IMG/VR virus record: IMGVR_UViG_3300033153_001846
Span: 1-44,503 of that record
Strand: one strand, 5' to 3'
Source of the DNA: a virus
DNA: 44,503 nt
Position numbers and translations under genes: made by a program. The notes under the pieces were generated by a model that had not been told where the DNA came from, ran no database searches, and saw only the letters and a list, made by a program, of their open reading frames with translations. Below, one piece after another: positions 11,837 to 20,370 of this stretch (position 1 is the first letter of the stretch; each line of letters begins with the position of its first letter).

Positions 11837-13538
11837 ATATGAAAGTGTACCTCTTAGATTTATAGAGAGACTTACAGATGATACTAAGCCTATCTTTACA
11901 GACTTTGAGACTTTAGGTCTTTATGGTGAGATAGTCCTAGCACAACATAAGCAAGACCATTGGGCAGAAGCTTACTTAGTTGAATATCCAAATGTTAAAG
12001 CATTACGAGATTACCTAAAAGATAAGTGGGTAGTATCATATCCTATAGCTTATGACATGGGTACTTTAGAAATAGCACCTAGAAAGATAGATTGCTTACA
12101 GACAGCCGCAAGGTCAGCATACCCCTCAGCTAAAGATTTTGGTTTAGCTACAATAGCTCCACAATTCTATTATGGTATAGATAAATCTGAAATGCAGAAG
12201 TCCTTTATGAAAAAGAGGATGGCGTTTACAGAAGACCAACTACATTATGGTGCATTAGATGTATATGCTCTAGAATGGCTATGGAAACAAAAAGAGATAC
12301 ATAACGTAATAACTAATAACCTTAGCTATAGAGTAGATATGAAAAACCAAAAGTTAGCTCTACATTATCAGCATAATGGTATGCCAGTAATAGCTAGTGA
12401 ATGGGATAAAGCTAATAAAGAGACAGAAGCTAAGAGAGTTACTAGTCAAGCTAGACTTAATGAATTAGTAGGTCGTGAGTTAAATGTTAAGAGTTGGCAA
12501 CAGAAACAAAAGGCATTCCCAGAGTTACCTATAAATGAGAAAGGTAAAATACCTACAGATGCACCTACATTCAAAAAGTTATATTTAGAGACTGGTAAAG
12601 AGGTATATAAATTAGTATTAGATACTACTGATTATAGAACTCAGTTACAAGACCTTGAAAAATATAGAGAGAGTTATGACCCTACAGAAGACCCAGTTCG
12701 TATTAGAACCTTTTTTAATGTAGCTGGTGCAAAGACTGGACGTTATACTTCTAAAGGTGGAGATAGAGTAGGTTATACTAATATCCAAAACATAGGTAGG
12801 CACTTTAAAGGCATCTTTGGTTATGAAGAGTCAGCTAAACGTAAGATTGTATCAGCTGACTACAGTACAGCAGAACTAATAGCTGGTTGTGCTATTATGA
12901 AGATACCTACTATGCGAGAGCTAATTATGGAAGGTATAGACTTACATAAGGCTATGGCATCTGTAGTTACTGGTAAAGCTGTAGAAGAGATTACTAAAGA
13001 TGAAAGACAGCACGCTAAAGCTATTAACTTTGGCTACCTATTTGGCATGGGCATAGATAGATTTCAAGAATATGCTTATGACACTTTTGGAGTTAAATTA
13101 ACTGCTGATGAATGTAGAGAGTATAAAGCAATCTATTATCAAGAGCATCCAGCTATAGCCTTATACCATAAGCAAATGGCTAGAAAGATTAAAGGTACAA
13201 ACTTTACTGTAGAGACTGCATTAGGTAGATTAGTTAAACCTGATAGATATGCAGATGCTCTTAATATACCAGTACAAGGTACTATTGGAGAAACAACTAA
13301 GATGGCTGAGAACTTCCTAATGGAAGACCATACAGCCCTAATGAAGGAGGTTATGTTAATAAATATGGTACACGACTCTATTGTTGGAGACAGCCCAGAC
13401 CAATATGCAGAAGATTTAGGACTAGCGTTCACAGACTCTATGCAAACAGCTTGGAGAGAAATCTCTAAATCACAACTATTCCACTACCACGATTTACCTA
13501 TGGGAGTGGATGTAGACATATCAAGACAATGGAGATAG
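11826..13538 (+). CDS. Family A DNA polymerase with 3'-5' exonuclease, 570 aa
   Basis: This is the replicative polymerase. Exonuclease motifs: TDFETLG (D26, E28), a YPIAYDMGTL segment (about 72-81) and YGALDVYALEWL (D145). Polymerase motifs: A is SADYSTAEL (D345), B is RQHAKAINFGYLFG (R394, K398, F402, matching R754/K758/F762 of E. coli Pol I), C is NMVHDSIV (H516, D517, S518). Motif C normally reads HDE; here Ser replaces Glu. There is no 5'-3' exonuclease domain; that function is in the separate gene at 13755. The length is short for the family (T7 gp5 is ~700 aa). Phe at 402, as in Pol I, predicts discrimination against dideoxynucleotides. The start overlaps the preceding gene. Confidence 0.92.
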   Translation: MIVKYESVPLRFIERLTDDTKPIFTDFETLGLYGEIVLAQHKQDHWAEAYLVEYPNVKALRDYLKDKWVVSYPIAYDMGTLEIAPRKIDCLQTAARSAYPSAKDFGLATIAPQFYYGIDKSEMQKSFMKKRMAFTEDQLHYGALDVYALEWLWKQKEIHNVITNNLSYRVDMKNQKLALHYQHNGMPVIASEWDKANKETEAKRVTSQARLNELVGRELNVKSWQQKQKAFPELPINEKGKIPTDAPTFKKLYLETGKEVYKLVLDTTDYRTQLQDLEKYRESYDPTEDPVRIRTFFNVAGAKTGRYTSKGGDRVGYTNIQNIGRHFKGIFGYEESAKRKIVSADYSTAELIAGCAIMKIPTMRELIMEGIDLHKAMASVVTGKAVEEITKDERQHAKAINFGYLFGMGIDRFQEYAYDTFGVKLTADECREYKAIYYQEHPAIALYHKQMARKIKGTNFTVETALGRLVKPDRYADALNIPVQGTIGETTKMAENFLMEDHTALMKEVMLINMVHDSIVGDSPDQYAEDLGLAFTDSMQTAWREISKSQLFHYHDLPMGVDVDISRQWR

Positions 13539-13539
13539 T

Positions 13540-13755
13540 ATGAGAGACTCCTTACAAAAGACAGTAACTACTATTGAAAGTAGAGACTATAAGGTAACTG
13601 AGAAATTAGTACATGAGGCTATTATAGAGTTCTTAGAAGAGCGTTATAGTGTAATAATTAGTAATGATACTAAAGTACTAGTTAAAGAAGATGGTTCAGC
13701 TATAGTAACTATAATTGATAGTATAAATACAACACCAACAGAGGAGATAGAATAA
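13540..13755 (+). CDS. Hypothetical protein, 71 aa
   Basis: A small protein between polymerase and exonuclease genes, with a helix (KLVHEAIIEFLEERY) then two strands (VIISNDTKVLVKEDGSAIVTII). It overlaps the exonuclease start by one base (AATAATGG context, TAATG). Unknown family. Confidence 0.6.
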   Translation: MRDSLQKTVTTIESRDYKVTEKLVHEAIIEFLEERYSVIISNDTKVLVKEDGSAIVTIIDSINTTPTEEIE

Positions 13756-14693
13756 TGGTAAAACAGATATATATAGATAGTGATAGCCTACTCTATAGAG
13801 CCGCACATTTAGCTGGTCATTCAGATAAAGACTTATCAGAGGCAGAAGCTATAGAAGAGGACGGAGACGATTTAGGGCTAGAAGATGCAGTAGAGACTGA
13901 CTCACTAGCTGATATGAAACGTATCTTTCATTCTATGGCTAGAGAAATAATCAAGGCAGTTATGGATGATAGCGTGGCTAAAGGGTATGCAGTTAATCCT
14001 GAACCTACCTATGTACTAACTGTAAAAGGTAAGCTAGAGATTTGTAGTGCCTTATCTGATAATTTTAGATATGATATTATGACTGATGTAGAAGACCCAG
14101 CAGTTAAAGGTTATAAATCTAACAGAGCTGGTATGGAAGTACCTGATGGACTAAATGAGATATATGAATATGTATTTAATCTTGAAGAGACTATCTGTAT
14201 AGGTGGTGTAGAGGCTGATGATGTATGTGTTTATTATGGACGGCAAGGGCATATAGTAGCAGCATTAGATAAAGATGTATTAGGCTCTTTAGAGTATGCC
14301 TATAACTTTGGTAAATTTGAATGGGTAGAGAATACTCCTGAAGAGATTATGAAATTTCCATACTTTCAAACAATAACTGGAGATACTTCTGATGGTCTTA
14401 GAGGTGTATATAGAGTAGGTAAAGTAGGAGCTAATAAAGCATTAGCTGGATGCACTACTCACTATGATATGTGGAAAGCTGTAGTAATGCAGTATGTACT
14501 AAAAGACCAAACTATAGAAGAGGCTATTGCAACTATGCGATGTGTACTAATGAACCAATGGTCACCTGAGAATGGGCTAGTCTACTGGCAACCACCTAAG
14601 AGAGATATTAATACAGTACAGACGTTTAACGCAGACCCTAAAGCACCACAATGGAAAGATGAAGAGACAGGAAAAGAAATCCCAAATGATTAA
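13755..14693 (+). CDS. FEN-type 5'-3' exonuclease (T7 gp6-like), 312 aa
   Basis: The sequence shows the metal-binding PIN/FEN layout: [11 protein letters not shown] (D8, D10), KGYKSNR (helical clamp region), [21 protein letters not shown] and [25 protein letters not shown] (the H3TH DNA-binding motif). It removes RNA primers and 5' flaps and degrades DNA 5' to 3'. An acidic insertion at about residues 26-52 ([17 protein letters not shown]) after the first motif is unusual in length. It complements the polymerase, which lacks this domain. Confidence 0.85.
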   Translation: MVKQIYIDSDSLLYRAAHLAGHSDKDLSEAEAIEEDGDDLGLEDAVETDSLADMKRIFHSMAREIIKAVMDDSVAKGYAVNPEPTYVLTVKGKLEICSALSDNFRYDIMTDVEDPAVKGYKSNRAGMEVPDGLNEIYEYVFNLEETICIGGVEADDVCVYYGRQGHIVAALDKDVLGSLEYAYNFGKFEWVENTPEEIMKFPYFQTITGDTSDGLRGVYRVGKVGANKALAGCTTHYDMWKAVVMQYVLKDQTIEEAIATMRCVLMNQWSPENGLVYWQPPKRDINTVQTFNADPKAPQWKDEETGKEIPND

Positions 14694-15360
14694 GAAAAAG
14701 TTAGAAAGTAGTTTAAAGCATCTACTAGGTACTTCTATTTCTATTGAAAATACAGAGCAAGGGTTATGGCTTAGATATGATACAGACGATAGTGACCCTA
14801 AAGAACAATGGGATAACTATATAGAGGTAGTCGAGGCTCTAAAAGAGGTTGGGTTTGAATTTATAGACCCATTAACAGAACACGATTGTATATCAGGTGA
14901 TATAAAGGAAACCCAAATGATTAAACAGTATAGAAAGAAACCCGTAGTAATTGAGGCAGTGCAAGTAACAGCACCTACACTAGAAGAGGTAGAAGCTTTT
15001 GTAGGTGGAGACCTAGAGATACGTGATGGAGTAGTTACTATAGCTACTTTAGAAGGTGCTATGACAGCTAGTCCTGATGATTATATCATTAAAGGTGTTA
15101 AGGGAGAGTTCTACCCTTGTAAACCTGATATATTTGATGCTACTTATGAGGAGGTTGACACTACTAGAGCAATAGTTAATGAACTACCTAAACCTACTTG
15201 GTTTGATAGATTACAAGATGAGAGAGCAGAGCTATTAAACAAAATAGCTAAATTAAATGTCTATCCTAATAAGGATGCGTATATGACTATACAATTACAC
15301 AACATGATAGCTTATTGTGCCATCTTAGATATTAGAATTAATATAGAGAAGGAGAAATAA
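14686..15360 (+). CDS. Conserved phage protein with [10 protein letters not shown]-type domain, 224 aa
   Basis: The part from about residue 78 onward ([17 protein letters not shown] ... [23 protein letters not shown]) is a very widespread phage protein of unknown function. Here it follows about 77 extra N-terminal residues and is followed by a ~70-residue helical tail. I chose ATG 14686, overlapping the exonuclease gene by 8 bp; an in-frame ATG at 14659 is also possible. A good ribosome site (AAAGGA) precedes the internal ATG at 14917, where the widespread form would start, so a shorter product may also be made. Confidence 0.6.
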   Translation: MIKKKLESSLKHLLGTSISIENTEQGLWLRYDTDDSDPKEQWDNYIEVVEALKEVGFEFIDPLTEHDCISGDIKETQMIKQYRKKPVVIEAVQVTAPTLEEVEAFVGGDLEIRDGVVTIATLEGAMTASPDDYIIKGVKGEFYPCKPDIFDATYEEVDTTRAIVNELPKPTWFDRLQDERAELLNKIAKLNVYPNKDAYMTIQLHNMIAYCAILDIRINIEKEK

Positions 15361-15879
15361 ATGTTAAATGATGTAATGGTAGATATAGAGACTTTTGGAA
15401 CGGATAGTAATGCAGTTATTGTGTCTATCTCAGCAGTACAATGTAATATGGAAACTGGTGAAACAGGTAAGCACTTTGAAATAGGCATAGACCTAAAAGA
15501 GCAGATGGATAGTGGTGCTGTAATGGAGGCAGATACAGTTCTATGGTGGCTTACTCAAGCTAAGGAAGCTCAAGACCAACTTACTGCCTTAGATAGAGAG
15601 TCAGTACATACTGTTCTATATAAATTTAATGAGTGGCTTAAGTCAGTTTTTTGTAATAGTTTTTGGGGTAATGGAGCTACATTTGACAATGTAACCATTA
15701 GAAATCTCTATAAGAGACACAATGTAACTTTTGTAGTACCTTTTTGGGCTGATAGATGTGTACGTACTAGAGTAGCTGATAAAGGTATCAATACTAAAGA
15801 CTATAACTTTATAGGTATTAAACATAGAGGTATAGACGACTGCCTACATCAAATTAAATACTGTACTGGAGATAAGTAA
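15361..15879 (+). CDS. DnaQ-like (DEDD) 3'-5' exonuclease, 172 aa
   Basis: Three exonuclease motifs are clear: VDIETFGT (D8, E10), FWGNGATFDNVTI (second Asp) and HRGIDDCLHQIKY (His and final Asp). The set and length match the RNase T/Rv2179c-like and phage exodeoxyribonuclease VIII-type proteins that trim single-stranded DNA or RNA ends. It is separate from the exonuclease domain of the polymerase. AAGGAG precedes the ATG. It overlaps the next gene by one base (TAATG). Confidence 0.8.
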   Translation: MLNDVMVDIETFGTDSNAVIVSISAVQCNMETGETGKHFEIGIDLKEQMDSGAVMEADTVLWWLTQAKEAQDQLTALDRESVHTVLYKFNEWLKSVFCNSFWGNGATFDNVTIRNLYKRHNVTFVVPFWADRCVRTRVADKGINTKDYNFIGIKHRGIDDCLHQIKYCTGDK

Positions 15880-16286
15880 TGACTAAAGATATCATACGTC
15901 TATCTTTACCAGCAGCTATAGCATCTATTCTAGGACGTAAAGACCATGAAGAGTATAGAAATATTAAGCAGAATATGAACATTAAAGACCTATACAAGTT
16001 ATTAGGTCTTACCAATTCTCCTATGTTATATAACTATATGAGCGGTAAAACTAAAGGTATAGACTCTGAACGAGCATTAGTGCTGTTAGATAAGTTTGAT
16101 ATTTTGGTTACTGATTGGTTGACTCCAGAAGAGCTAAGAGAAGAGGCAACTAATACAGAACTATCAGCACAGATAGCTAGAGAGCCAATTAAAGATATTA
16201 TCAATGAGATAGTAGATATAGAGGCTAATGAAGATATATACTCACTCCGTAGAGGTTTGAGACAATTAATAGCGAGGTATTACTAA
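15879..16286 (+). CDS. Possible helix-turn-helix DNA-binding protein, 135 aa
   Basis: Residues about 37-75 (MNIKDLYKLLGLTNSPMLYNYMSGKTKGIDSERAL, quoted in part) resemble an XRE-like helix-turn-helix: short helix, LGLTNSPMLYNYMSG recognition-like turn, then a helix continuing to LVLLDKF. The C-terminus is helical and acidic. It could regulate transcription or help replication, and sits inside the replication operon. The call is by pattern only. Confidence 0.45.
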   Translation: MTKDIIRLSLPAAIASILGRKDHEEYRNIKQNMNIKDLYKLLGLTNSPMLYNYMSGKTKGIDSERALVLLDKFDILVTDWLTPEELREEATNTELSAQIAREPIKDIINEIVDIEANEDIYSLRRGLRQLIARYY

Positions 16287-16432
16287 TGATAGAGTTATAT
16301 GAACCTACAAATGCCTTAAGATGGCTAGACTTAGGAGAAACTAAAGTTTTACAACAAGCATGGGTAGGACAACGTAGCGGTCTTGTTAACTGGCGTTCTA
16401 TACCTATAGTAACTACAAAGGATATATCATGA
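16286..16432 (+). CDS. Small conserved-type phage protein, 48 aa
   Basis: The 48-residue frame from ATG 16286 shows ALRWLDLGE, VLQQAWVGQ and VNWRSIPIV. This resembles a common short phage protein pattern (a LRW segment, a LQQ.W segment, then W R.IP.V). It overlaps the upstream gene by one base and the downstream gene by ATGA. Function unknown. Confidence 0.6.
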   Translation: MIELYEPTNALRWLDLGETKVLQQAWVGQRSGLVNWRSIPIVTTKDIS

Positions 16433-16857
16433 CAGATGCACTAAAGAAACAAGTAGGTGGAGAGCATTATAATAAACATAAGATACAGCCGTGGCATATT
16501 ATTGATGACCATAAGCTAGACTTCTATGAAGGTAATGCTGTAAAGTATATATTACGTAAAAAAGGTAATAGGGTAGAAGACTTACAAAAGGCTATACATT
16601 ACTTAGAGCGTAAAATAGAATTAGAAAGTGAGCATGAAGGTCAACTTAAAATGGAACTATTCGACTCTGTGGAGGAGGCTAAAAGGGAGATAGAGCAGTC
16701 TATGGGTGTACCAGTTAGTATGATAGAAAGAAGAACTCCTATAGGTACTATTAATATTATTAATGATAGACAGATTTTCAATGGTGAGATATATGTAGAT
16801 ATTGAGTCAGTAGAAGGTAAACAGATATATACAGACTATCATCATGACTCCGTATGA
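16429..16857 (+). CDS. DUF3310 protein, 142 aa
   Basis: The N-terminal ~65 residues match DUF3310: VGGEHYNKHKIQPWHIIDDH, LDFYEGNAVKYILRK, then LQKAIHYLERKIEL. These proteins occur in many phage replication operons; their biochemical role is unsettled. The C-terminal half has a helical segment and a beta-rich tail that are not part of the usual domain. It overlaps the helicase gene by 14 bp. Confidence 0.75.
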   Translation: MTDALKKQVGGEHYNKHKIQPWHIIDDHKLDFYEGNAVKYILRKKGNRVEDLQKAIHYLERKIELESEHEGQLKMELFDSVEEAKREIEQSMGVPVSMIERRTPIGTINIINDRQIFNGEIYVDIESVEGKQIYTDYHHDSV

Positions 16858-18148
16858 ATACCAACTAAAGATAGCTAAAGAGGCTTATACTGTACTTCAA
16901 AGGTATGGATTAGTCTTTTTTGCTATGGAAGAAAGGACTGGTAAAACTCTAGCCTCTATAGTACTAGCTGAAATGACTATTAGAAAAAATGTATTGGTAG
17001 TTACTAAAAAAGGCGGTCTTATGGGAGAAAAGGAGAAGAACTATAAGACAGCTAAAGAAGGCTGGTTTGGTACTCTTAATGCCTATGCTACATTAATAGG
17101 TAAACATCAATGGTTAACTAATGATGGTACTTTATTTACTGTAGTTAATTATCATGGTATACATACTAAATATAAGACTCCAGCAAGTAAAACAGCATAT
17201 AAACTTAATTTCAAAAAAGGTATATATGATTTAATTATATTAGATGAGAGTCATAACTACTTATCTGCTTATCCTAAAGTAGGTGTAATATGGAAGTCAA
17301 TAAGGAAGTTAACAGATGGATTACCAGTTATATACTTGTCTGCAACACCTAATGCTCAAGGGTATCAGTTGTTGTTTAACCAGCTACGACTCTCAAACTG
17401 GAGTCCATTTAAAGCATATAAAGACTTCTATAGATGGTTCGAGTACTATGGCATCCCCAGTAAAGTACGAACTGCTTATGGGCTTCAAGAGACTTATAAG
17501 AAGTGTAAAGTATCAGCATGGGAGGAAGTCAAGCATCTCTTTATTACCTACACACGTAAGGAGTTGGGATTTGAGCATGAACCGAATGATGTATTACATT
17601 ATGTAGAGCTAGACAAACCTACTAAAGAATTATATAATAAAGCTACAGAAGAACTTATACTACCTATACCTCAAGTAGAGGAAGGGATATTATTAGACTC
17701 TTCTATGAAAGAACGTACTAGTTTACATATGCTAGAAGGTGGTGTAGCTAAGAATGGAGATGATTATTATGTACTAAATAATGATGAGAAGATACAAGCT
17801 ATTCTAAGAGACTTTGGAGATAGTGAATATAATTATATTATGTACCATTATAAAGCAGAGCATACTAAACTAGAAAAGTATTTTAAGAATACTAGACTAT
17901 TACAAGCTACTTCTAATGCAGAAGGAGTAGACCTCTCAATGTATAAAATTGGTATTATTTATAGTCAAGATTGGTCTACAGCACGTCATAGCCAACGCAG
18001 AGCTAGACAAGCTAATAAGAACCGTAAAGAGCCTATTAATGTACATTACTATCTAGTTAAAGATGCTATTAGTGACCAAGTATACGATACAGTATCAATA
18101 AACAAGACTAACTTTATAGATAGTCTATATGAAAGGAAAAAACTATGA
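16844..18148 (+). CDS. SF2 (SNF2/DEAD-like) helicase, 434 aa
   Basis: Motifs visible: Walker A-like EERTGKTLAS (29-38), VVTKKGGLMG (Ia), LIILDESHNYL (DESH 134-137, motif II), IYLSATPNAQG (SAT 166-168, motif III), YSQDWSTARHSQRRARQ near the C-terminus (motif VI with two Arg). The length, two RecA-like lobes and the ATP-site form ERTGKT are typical of phage DEAD/SNF2-like helicases that act in recombination or repair. It overlaps neighbours by 14 and 4 bp. It is the third helicase in the operon, after the SF3 and SF1 ones. Confidence 0.85.
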   Translation: MTPYEYQLKIAKEAYTVLQRYGLVFFAMEERTGKTLASIVLAEMTIRKNVLVVTKKGGLMGEKEKNYKTAKEGWFGTLNAYATLIGKHQWLTNDGTLFTVVNYHGIHTKYKTPASKTAYKLNFKKGIYDLIILDESHNYLSAYPKVGVIWKSIRKLTDGLPVIYLSATPNAQGYQLLFNQLRLSNWSPFKAYKDFYRWFEYYGIPSKVRTAYGLQETYKKCKVSAWEEVKHLFITYTRKELGFEHEPNDVLHYVELDKPTKELYNKATEELILPIPQVEEGILLDSSMKERTSLHMLEGGVAKNGDDYYVLNNDEKIQAILRDFGDSEYNYIMYHYKAEHTKLEKYFKNTRLLQATSNAEGVDLSMYKIGIIYSQDWSTARHSQRRARQANKNRKEPINVHYYLVKDAISDQVYDTVSINKTNFIDSLYERKKL

Positions 18149-18375
18149 GTAAAATAACAGTAGTTTTAAACTGTGATGAGGAAGGCAATACATCTATAAG
18201 TAGTGATGTAGAGGTAACAGATAGAGAACTTATAGCTGTAGCATCTACAGTTATGTTTTATGTATTTGATAGAAATGAAAGTCTAGACCCTATATCTTTA
18301 TCTAAGGATATAGGAGATAGATATATTAACTATAAAAAGATAGGAATATCTTTACTAAAGAAGGAGCAAGAATGA
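18145..18375 (+). CDS. Hypothetical protein, 76 aa
   Basis: A small acidic protein. It begins with a beta strand (KITVVLNCDEEGNTSISSD) then a helix (RELIAVASTVMFYVFDR). It is coupled by ATGA overlaps to both the SF2 helicase and the DNA ligase genes. Unknown family. Confidence 0.6.
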   Translation: MSKITVVLNCDEEGNTSISSDVEVTDRELIAVASTVMFYVFDRNESLDPISLSKDIGDRYINYKKIGISLLKKEQE

Positions 18376-19238
18376 ATAAAGCACTAGACTTAAACAAACT
18401 ATTCAATGAGCATAAGAAAGGTAAACTACTAAAGAAACATCCTGTATTCCCTATGTGGGCAGGTATTAAGTATGATGGTAACTATGTTACTGTAATAGTA
18501 GATAATAGAGGAGACCCTATCTTTACAACTAGTGGTGGACATGTATATAATAATGATGCACCTACTATATTTGATGATGTAGCCAAAGGAGTATATATAG
18601 CTGAGCGTATAGCTACAGATGGTAAATTAGGAGACCGTAAAAATTGTTCTCTTAGAGGTCCTAGAGGCTCACAGACAGCTTATGGACATAGTTATATGGT
18701 ACATGGGTATATACCACTAGAAGACTTTAGTAAAGGTAGAGCTATAGATGATTATGAGTTTCTTAGAGATTATGTAACTACGTTTATACCTGCCGAGAAC
18801 GTAGTACAAGAGGTCTTAATCAATAATATGGAGGAACTAAAGTTAGAATTAGACCGTGTAGTAGCATTAGGATATGAGGGTATTATAGGTAAGCGTCCTA
18901 GTTGGTTATGGAAGAATACTAAAAGTCGTACTATTGACTTAATTAAATATAAGACACGTCCTACAGTTGACCTATTAGTTATAGGCACAAAAGAAGGAGA
19001 TAAAAAGTATGAAGGTATGATAGGGTCTCTAATACTACGAGATAAGACTGGTAGGACAGTTGATGTTGGTTCAGGTATGACAGATGCAGAGAGACTATTA
19101 GACCCTAATCACTTTATAGGTGCAGTAGTTGAATTATTCTATGAGCAGATAATGGATACATATATTCAGCCAACATTTGGTGATGAGTATGAAGGAGTCT
19201 TAATAAGACATGATAAAACTAAGGAGGATATAGATTAA
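18372..19238 (+). CDS. ATP-dependent DNA ligase, 288 aa
   Basis: The adenylation motif AGIKYDGNYVTV supplies the nucleophile K33 (KxDG). Further motifs are seen at EGIIGKRPS (motif IV) and DLIKYKTRP (motif V), followed by a C-terminal OB-like domain with VIGTKEGDKKYEGMIGSL, a pattern shared by T7-like and other phage ligases. It seals nicks after primer removal by the exonuclease at 13755. The length is normal for a minimal phage ligase. It overlaps the preceding small gene by 4 bp and is followed in TAATG style by the next gene. Confidence 0.9.
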   Translation: MNKALDLNKLFNEHKKGKLLKKHPVFPMWAGIKYDGNYVTVIVDNRGDPIFTTSGGHVYNNDAPTIFDDVAKGVYIAERIATDGKLGDRKNCSLRGPRGSQTAYGHSYMVHGYIPLEDFSKGRAIDDYEFLRDYVTTFIPAENVVQEVLINNMEELKLELDRVVALGYEGIIGKRPSWLWKNTKSRTIDLIKYKTRPTVDLLVIGTKEGDKKYEGMIGSLILRDKTGRTVDVGSGMTDAERLLDPNHFIGAVVELFYEQIMDTYIQPTFGDEYEGVLIRHDKTKEDID

Positions 19239-19612
19239 TGTATAGTATATATAATGAAAAAAGAAATAGGTTACAAGCTTTATCTTTAAACATAGAGTAT
19301 AAAGACCCTAGTCTACATAGTGTAGCCTTTAGACATGAACCACCATTGTCTGAAAATGCAGATATGTATGCTCCAGTAGCTATAGAATATGAGGAGTATA
19401 AAGCTCCTATAGTACATATTGGTAACAAAGAAGGGCGATTTCGTATAGCAGTAGATAAGCCTTTACAAGAGGTTATAGACTTATATGTAGAACTAGCTAC
19501 TAGAGAGTATAGCTATAAAATAGATGAGTTGAAAGCTAAAGTATTTAGATTACAAAGAGAGGCTAATATGTCATGGTGGGATAAAGTTAAAAGGTGGTGG
19601 AGTAATGGCTAA
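19238..19612 (+). CDS. Hypothetical protein with Trp-rich C-terminus, 124 aa
   Basis: I do not recognise this family. The body contains a strand-rich segment (APIVHIGNKEGRFRIAVDKPL), then a helix (SYKIDELKAKVFRLQRE). The last residues, MSWWDKVKRWWSN, form a short amphipathic Trp/Lys/Arg tail that could bind membranes or nucleic acid. It overlaps the ligase stop by one base and the VRR-NUC gene by 8 bp. Confidence 0.6.
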   Translation: MYSIYNEKRNRLQALSLNIEYKDPSLHSVAFRHEPPLSENADMYAPVAIEYEEYKAPIVHIGNKEGRFRIAVDKPLQEVIDLYVELATREYSYKIDELKAKVFRLQREANMSWWDKVKRWWSNG

Positions 19613-19976
19613 AGAACAATATTATCAAAAAAGAATTATAGATTGGTTTATTAAAATAGGTGGTACTGCTATTACTGGTACTCTACCTACTGGAGAAGCT
19701 GATATACAAGCTGGATACCCTTATAATATAGGAGTTAAACAGGTATTATTAAATGTAATGGTAGAAGTAAAGACAGAATTTGACTATCATAGAGTTATGC
19801 GATGTATTACAGAAATAGACGGGCTATATGTTATAGATAAGTCATGTGGTAGTCTAAAAAAACATGAGACTTTACAGATAATTAAACTAAATAATGTCCG
19901 TAAAAAAGGAGGTATGGCTTTATTAGCTTATTCAGTAGCTCAAGTTATAGAGTATATAGATAAGGAGACACAATAA
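19605..19976 (+). CDS. VRR-NUC family nuclease, 123 aa
   Basis: The PD-(D/E)XK-type active site is visible: an N-terminal Glu in EQYYQKRIIDWF, GTLPTGEADIQ (D33), and MVEVKTE (E54, K56), followed by LQIIKLNNVRKKGGMALLAY. Stand-alone VRR-NUC proteins are Holliday-junction or structure-specific nucleases found in many phages. It could resolve branched intermediates from recombination before packaging. Confidence 0.8.
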   Translation: MAKEQYYQKRIIDWFIKIGGTAITGTLPTGEADIQAGYPYNIGVKQVLLNVMVEVKTEFDYHRVMRCITEIDGLYVIDKSCGSLKKHETLQIIKLNNVRKKGGMALLAYSVAQVIEYIDKETQ

Positions 19977-20128
19977 AGGAAGTTATATATCTTAAATGGT
20001 ATCACAAATTATGGATATGGGTATACCCTACACAATATAAAGTAGTTATAGAAGGTAAGTATGAAACTACAATTACCTATAAAAGGTGCTTAAGCACATT
20101 ATATATATTAAAAATGGAGACAAAATGA
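19973..20128 (+). CDS. Possible small gene with ATA start, 51 aa
   Basis: An open frame runs from 19964 to the TGA at 20126-20128 and encodes a basic, aromatic-rich peptide (KEVIYLKWYHKLWIWVYP...). No ATG, GTG or TTG occurs near its start, but AAGGAG (19962-19967) is perfectly placed before ATA at 19973. Its stop overlaps the next ATG as ATGA. Either ATA is used, an ATG was lost by mutation, or there is a sequencing error. The Trp-rich segment hints at a membrane-associated peptide. Confidence 0.4.
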   Translation: MKEVIYLKWYHKLWIWVYPTQYKVVIEGKYETTITYKRCLSTLYILKMETK

Positions 20129-20370
20129 GTAATCAGTTAATGAATGAGGCTTTATTAATAGCCGTAGTAGAAAAGAACAAAGATGGTATTTATACCTTAA
20201 AAGTATCAGCACCTAACGGTACTATTAATGAATGGACGTTTGGTACAGACAAACATGAGGCTAAAGGTAAAGTAGCTACTATACTTGATGCATATCAAAA
20301 GGGTATGGAGTTTGTGCAAGAGCAAGTTCGTAACTCTTTTGCACAAGAAGAGGAGGCTAGGAAAGCCTAA
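20125..20370 (+). CDS. Hypothetical protein, 81 aa
   Basis: The start at 20125 is preferred over the upstream in-frame ATG at 20086 because GGAGACAAA directly precedes it and the upstream codons overlap another small frame. The protein has a strand-loop-strand N-terminal part (ALLIAVVEKNKDGIYTLKVSAP), a helix, and a Glu/Ala-rich C-terminus. It is the last rightward gene; its 3' end overlaps the convergent endolysin gene by 14 bp. Confidence 0.7.
   Translation: MSNQLMNEALLIAVVEKNKDGIYTLKVSAPNGTINEWTFGTDKHEAKGKVATILDAYQKGMEFVQEQVRNSFAQEEEARKA

Noticed and set aside
20086-20124. Upstream ATG for the 20125 gene
   Set aside because: There is no good ribosome site before 20086, while GGAGACAAA directly precedes 20125.
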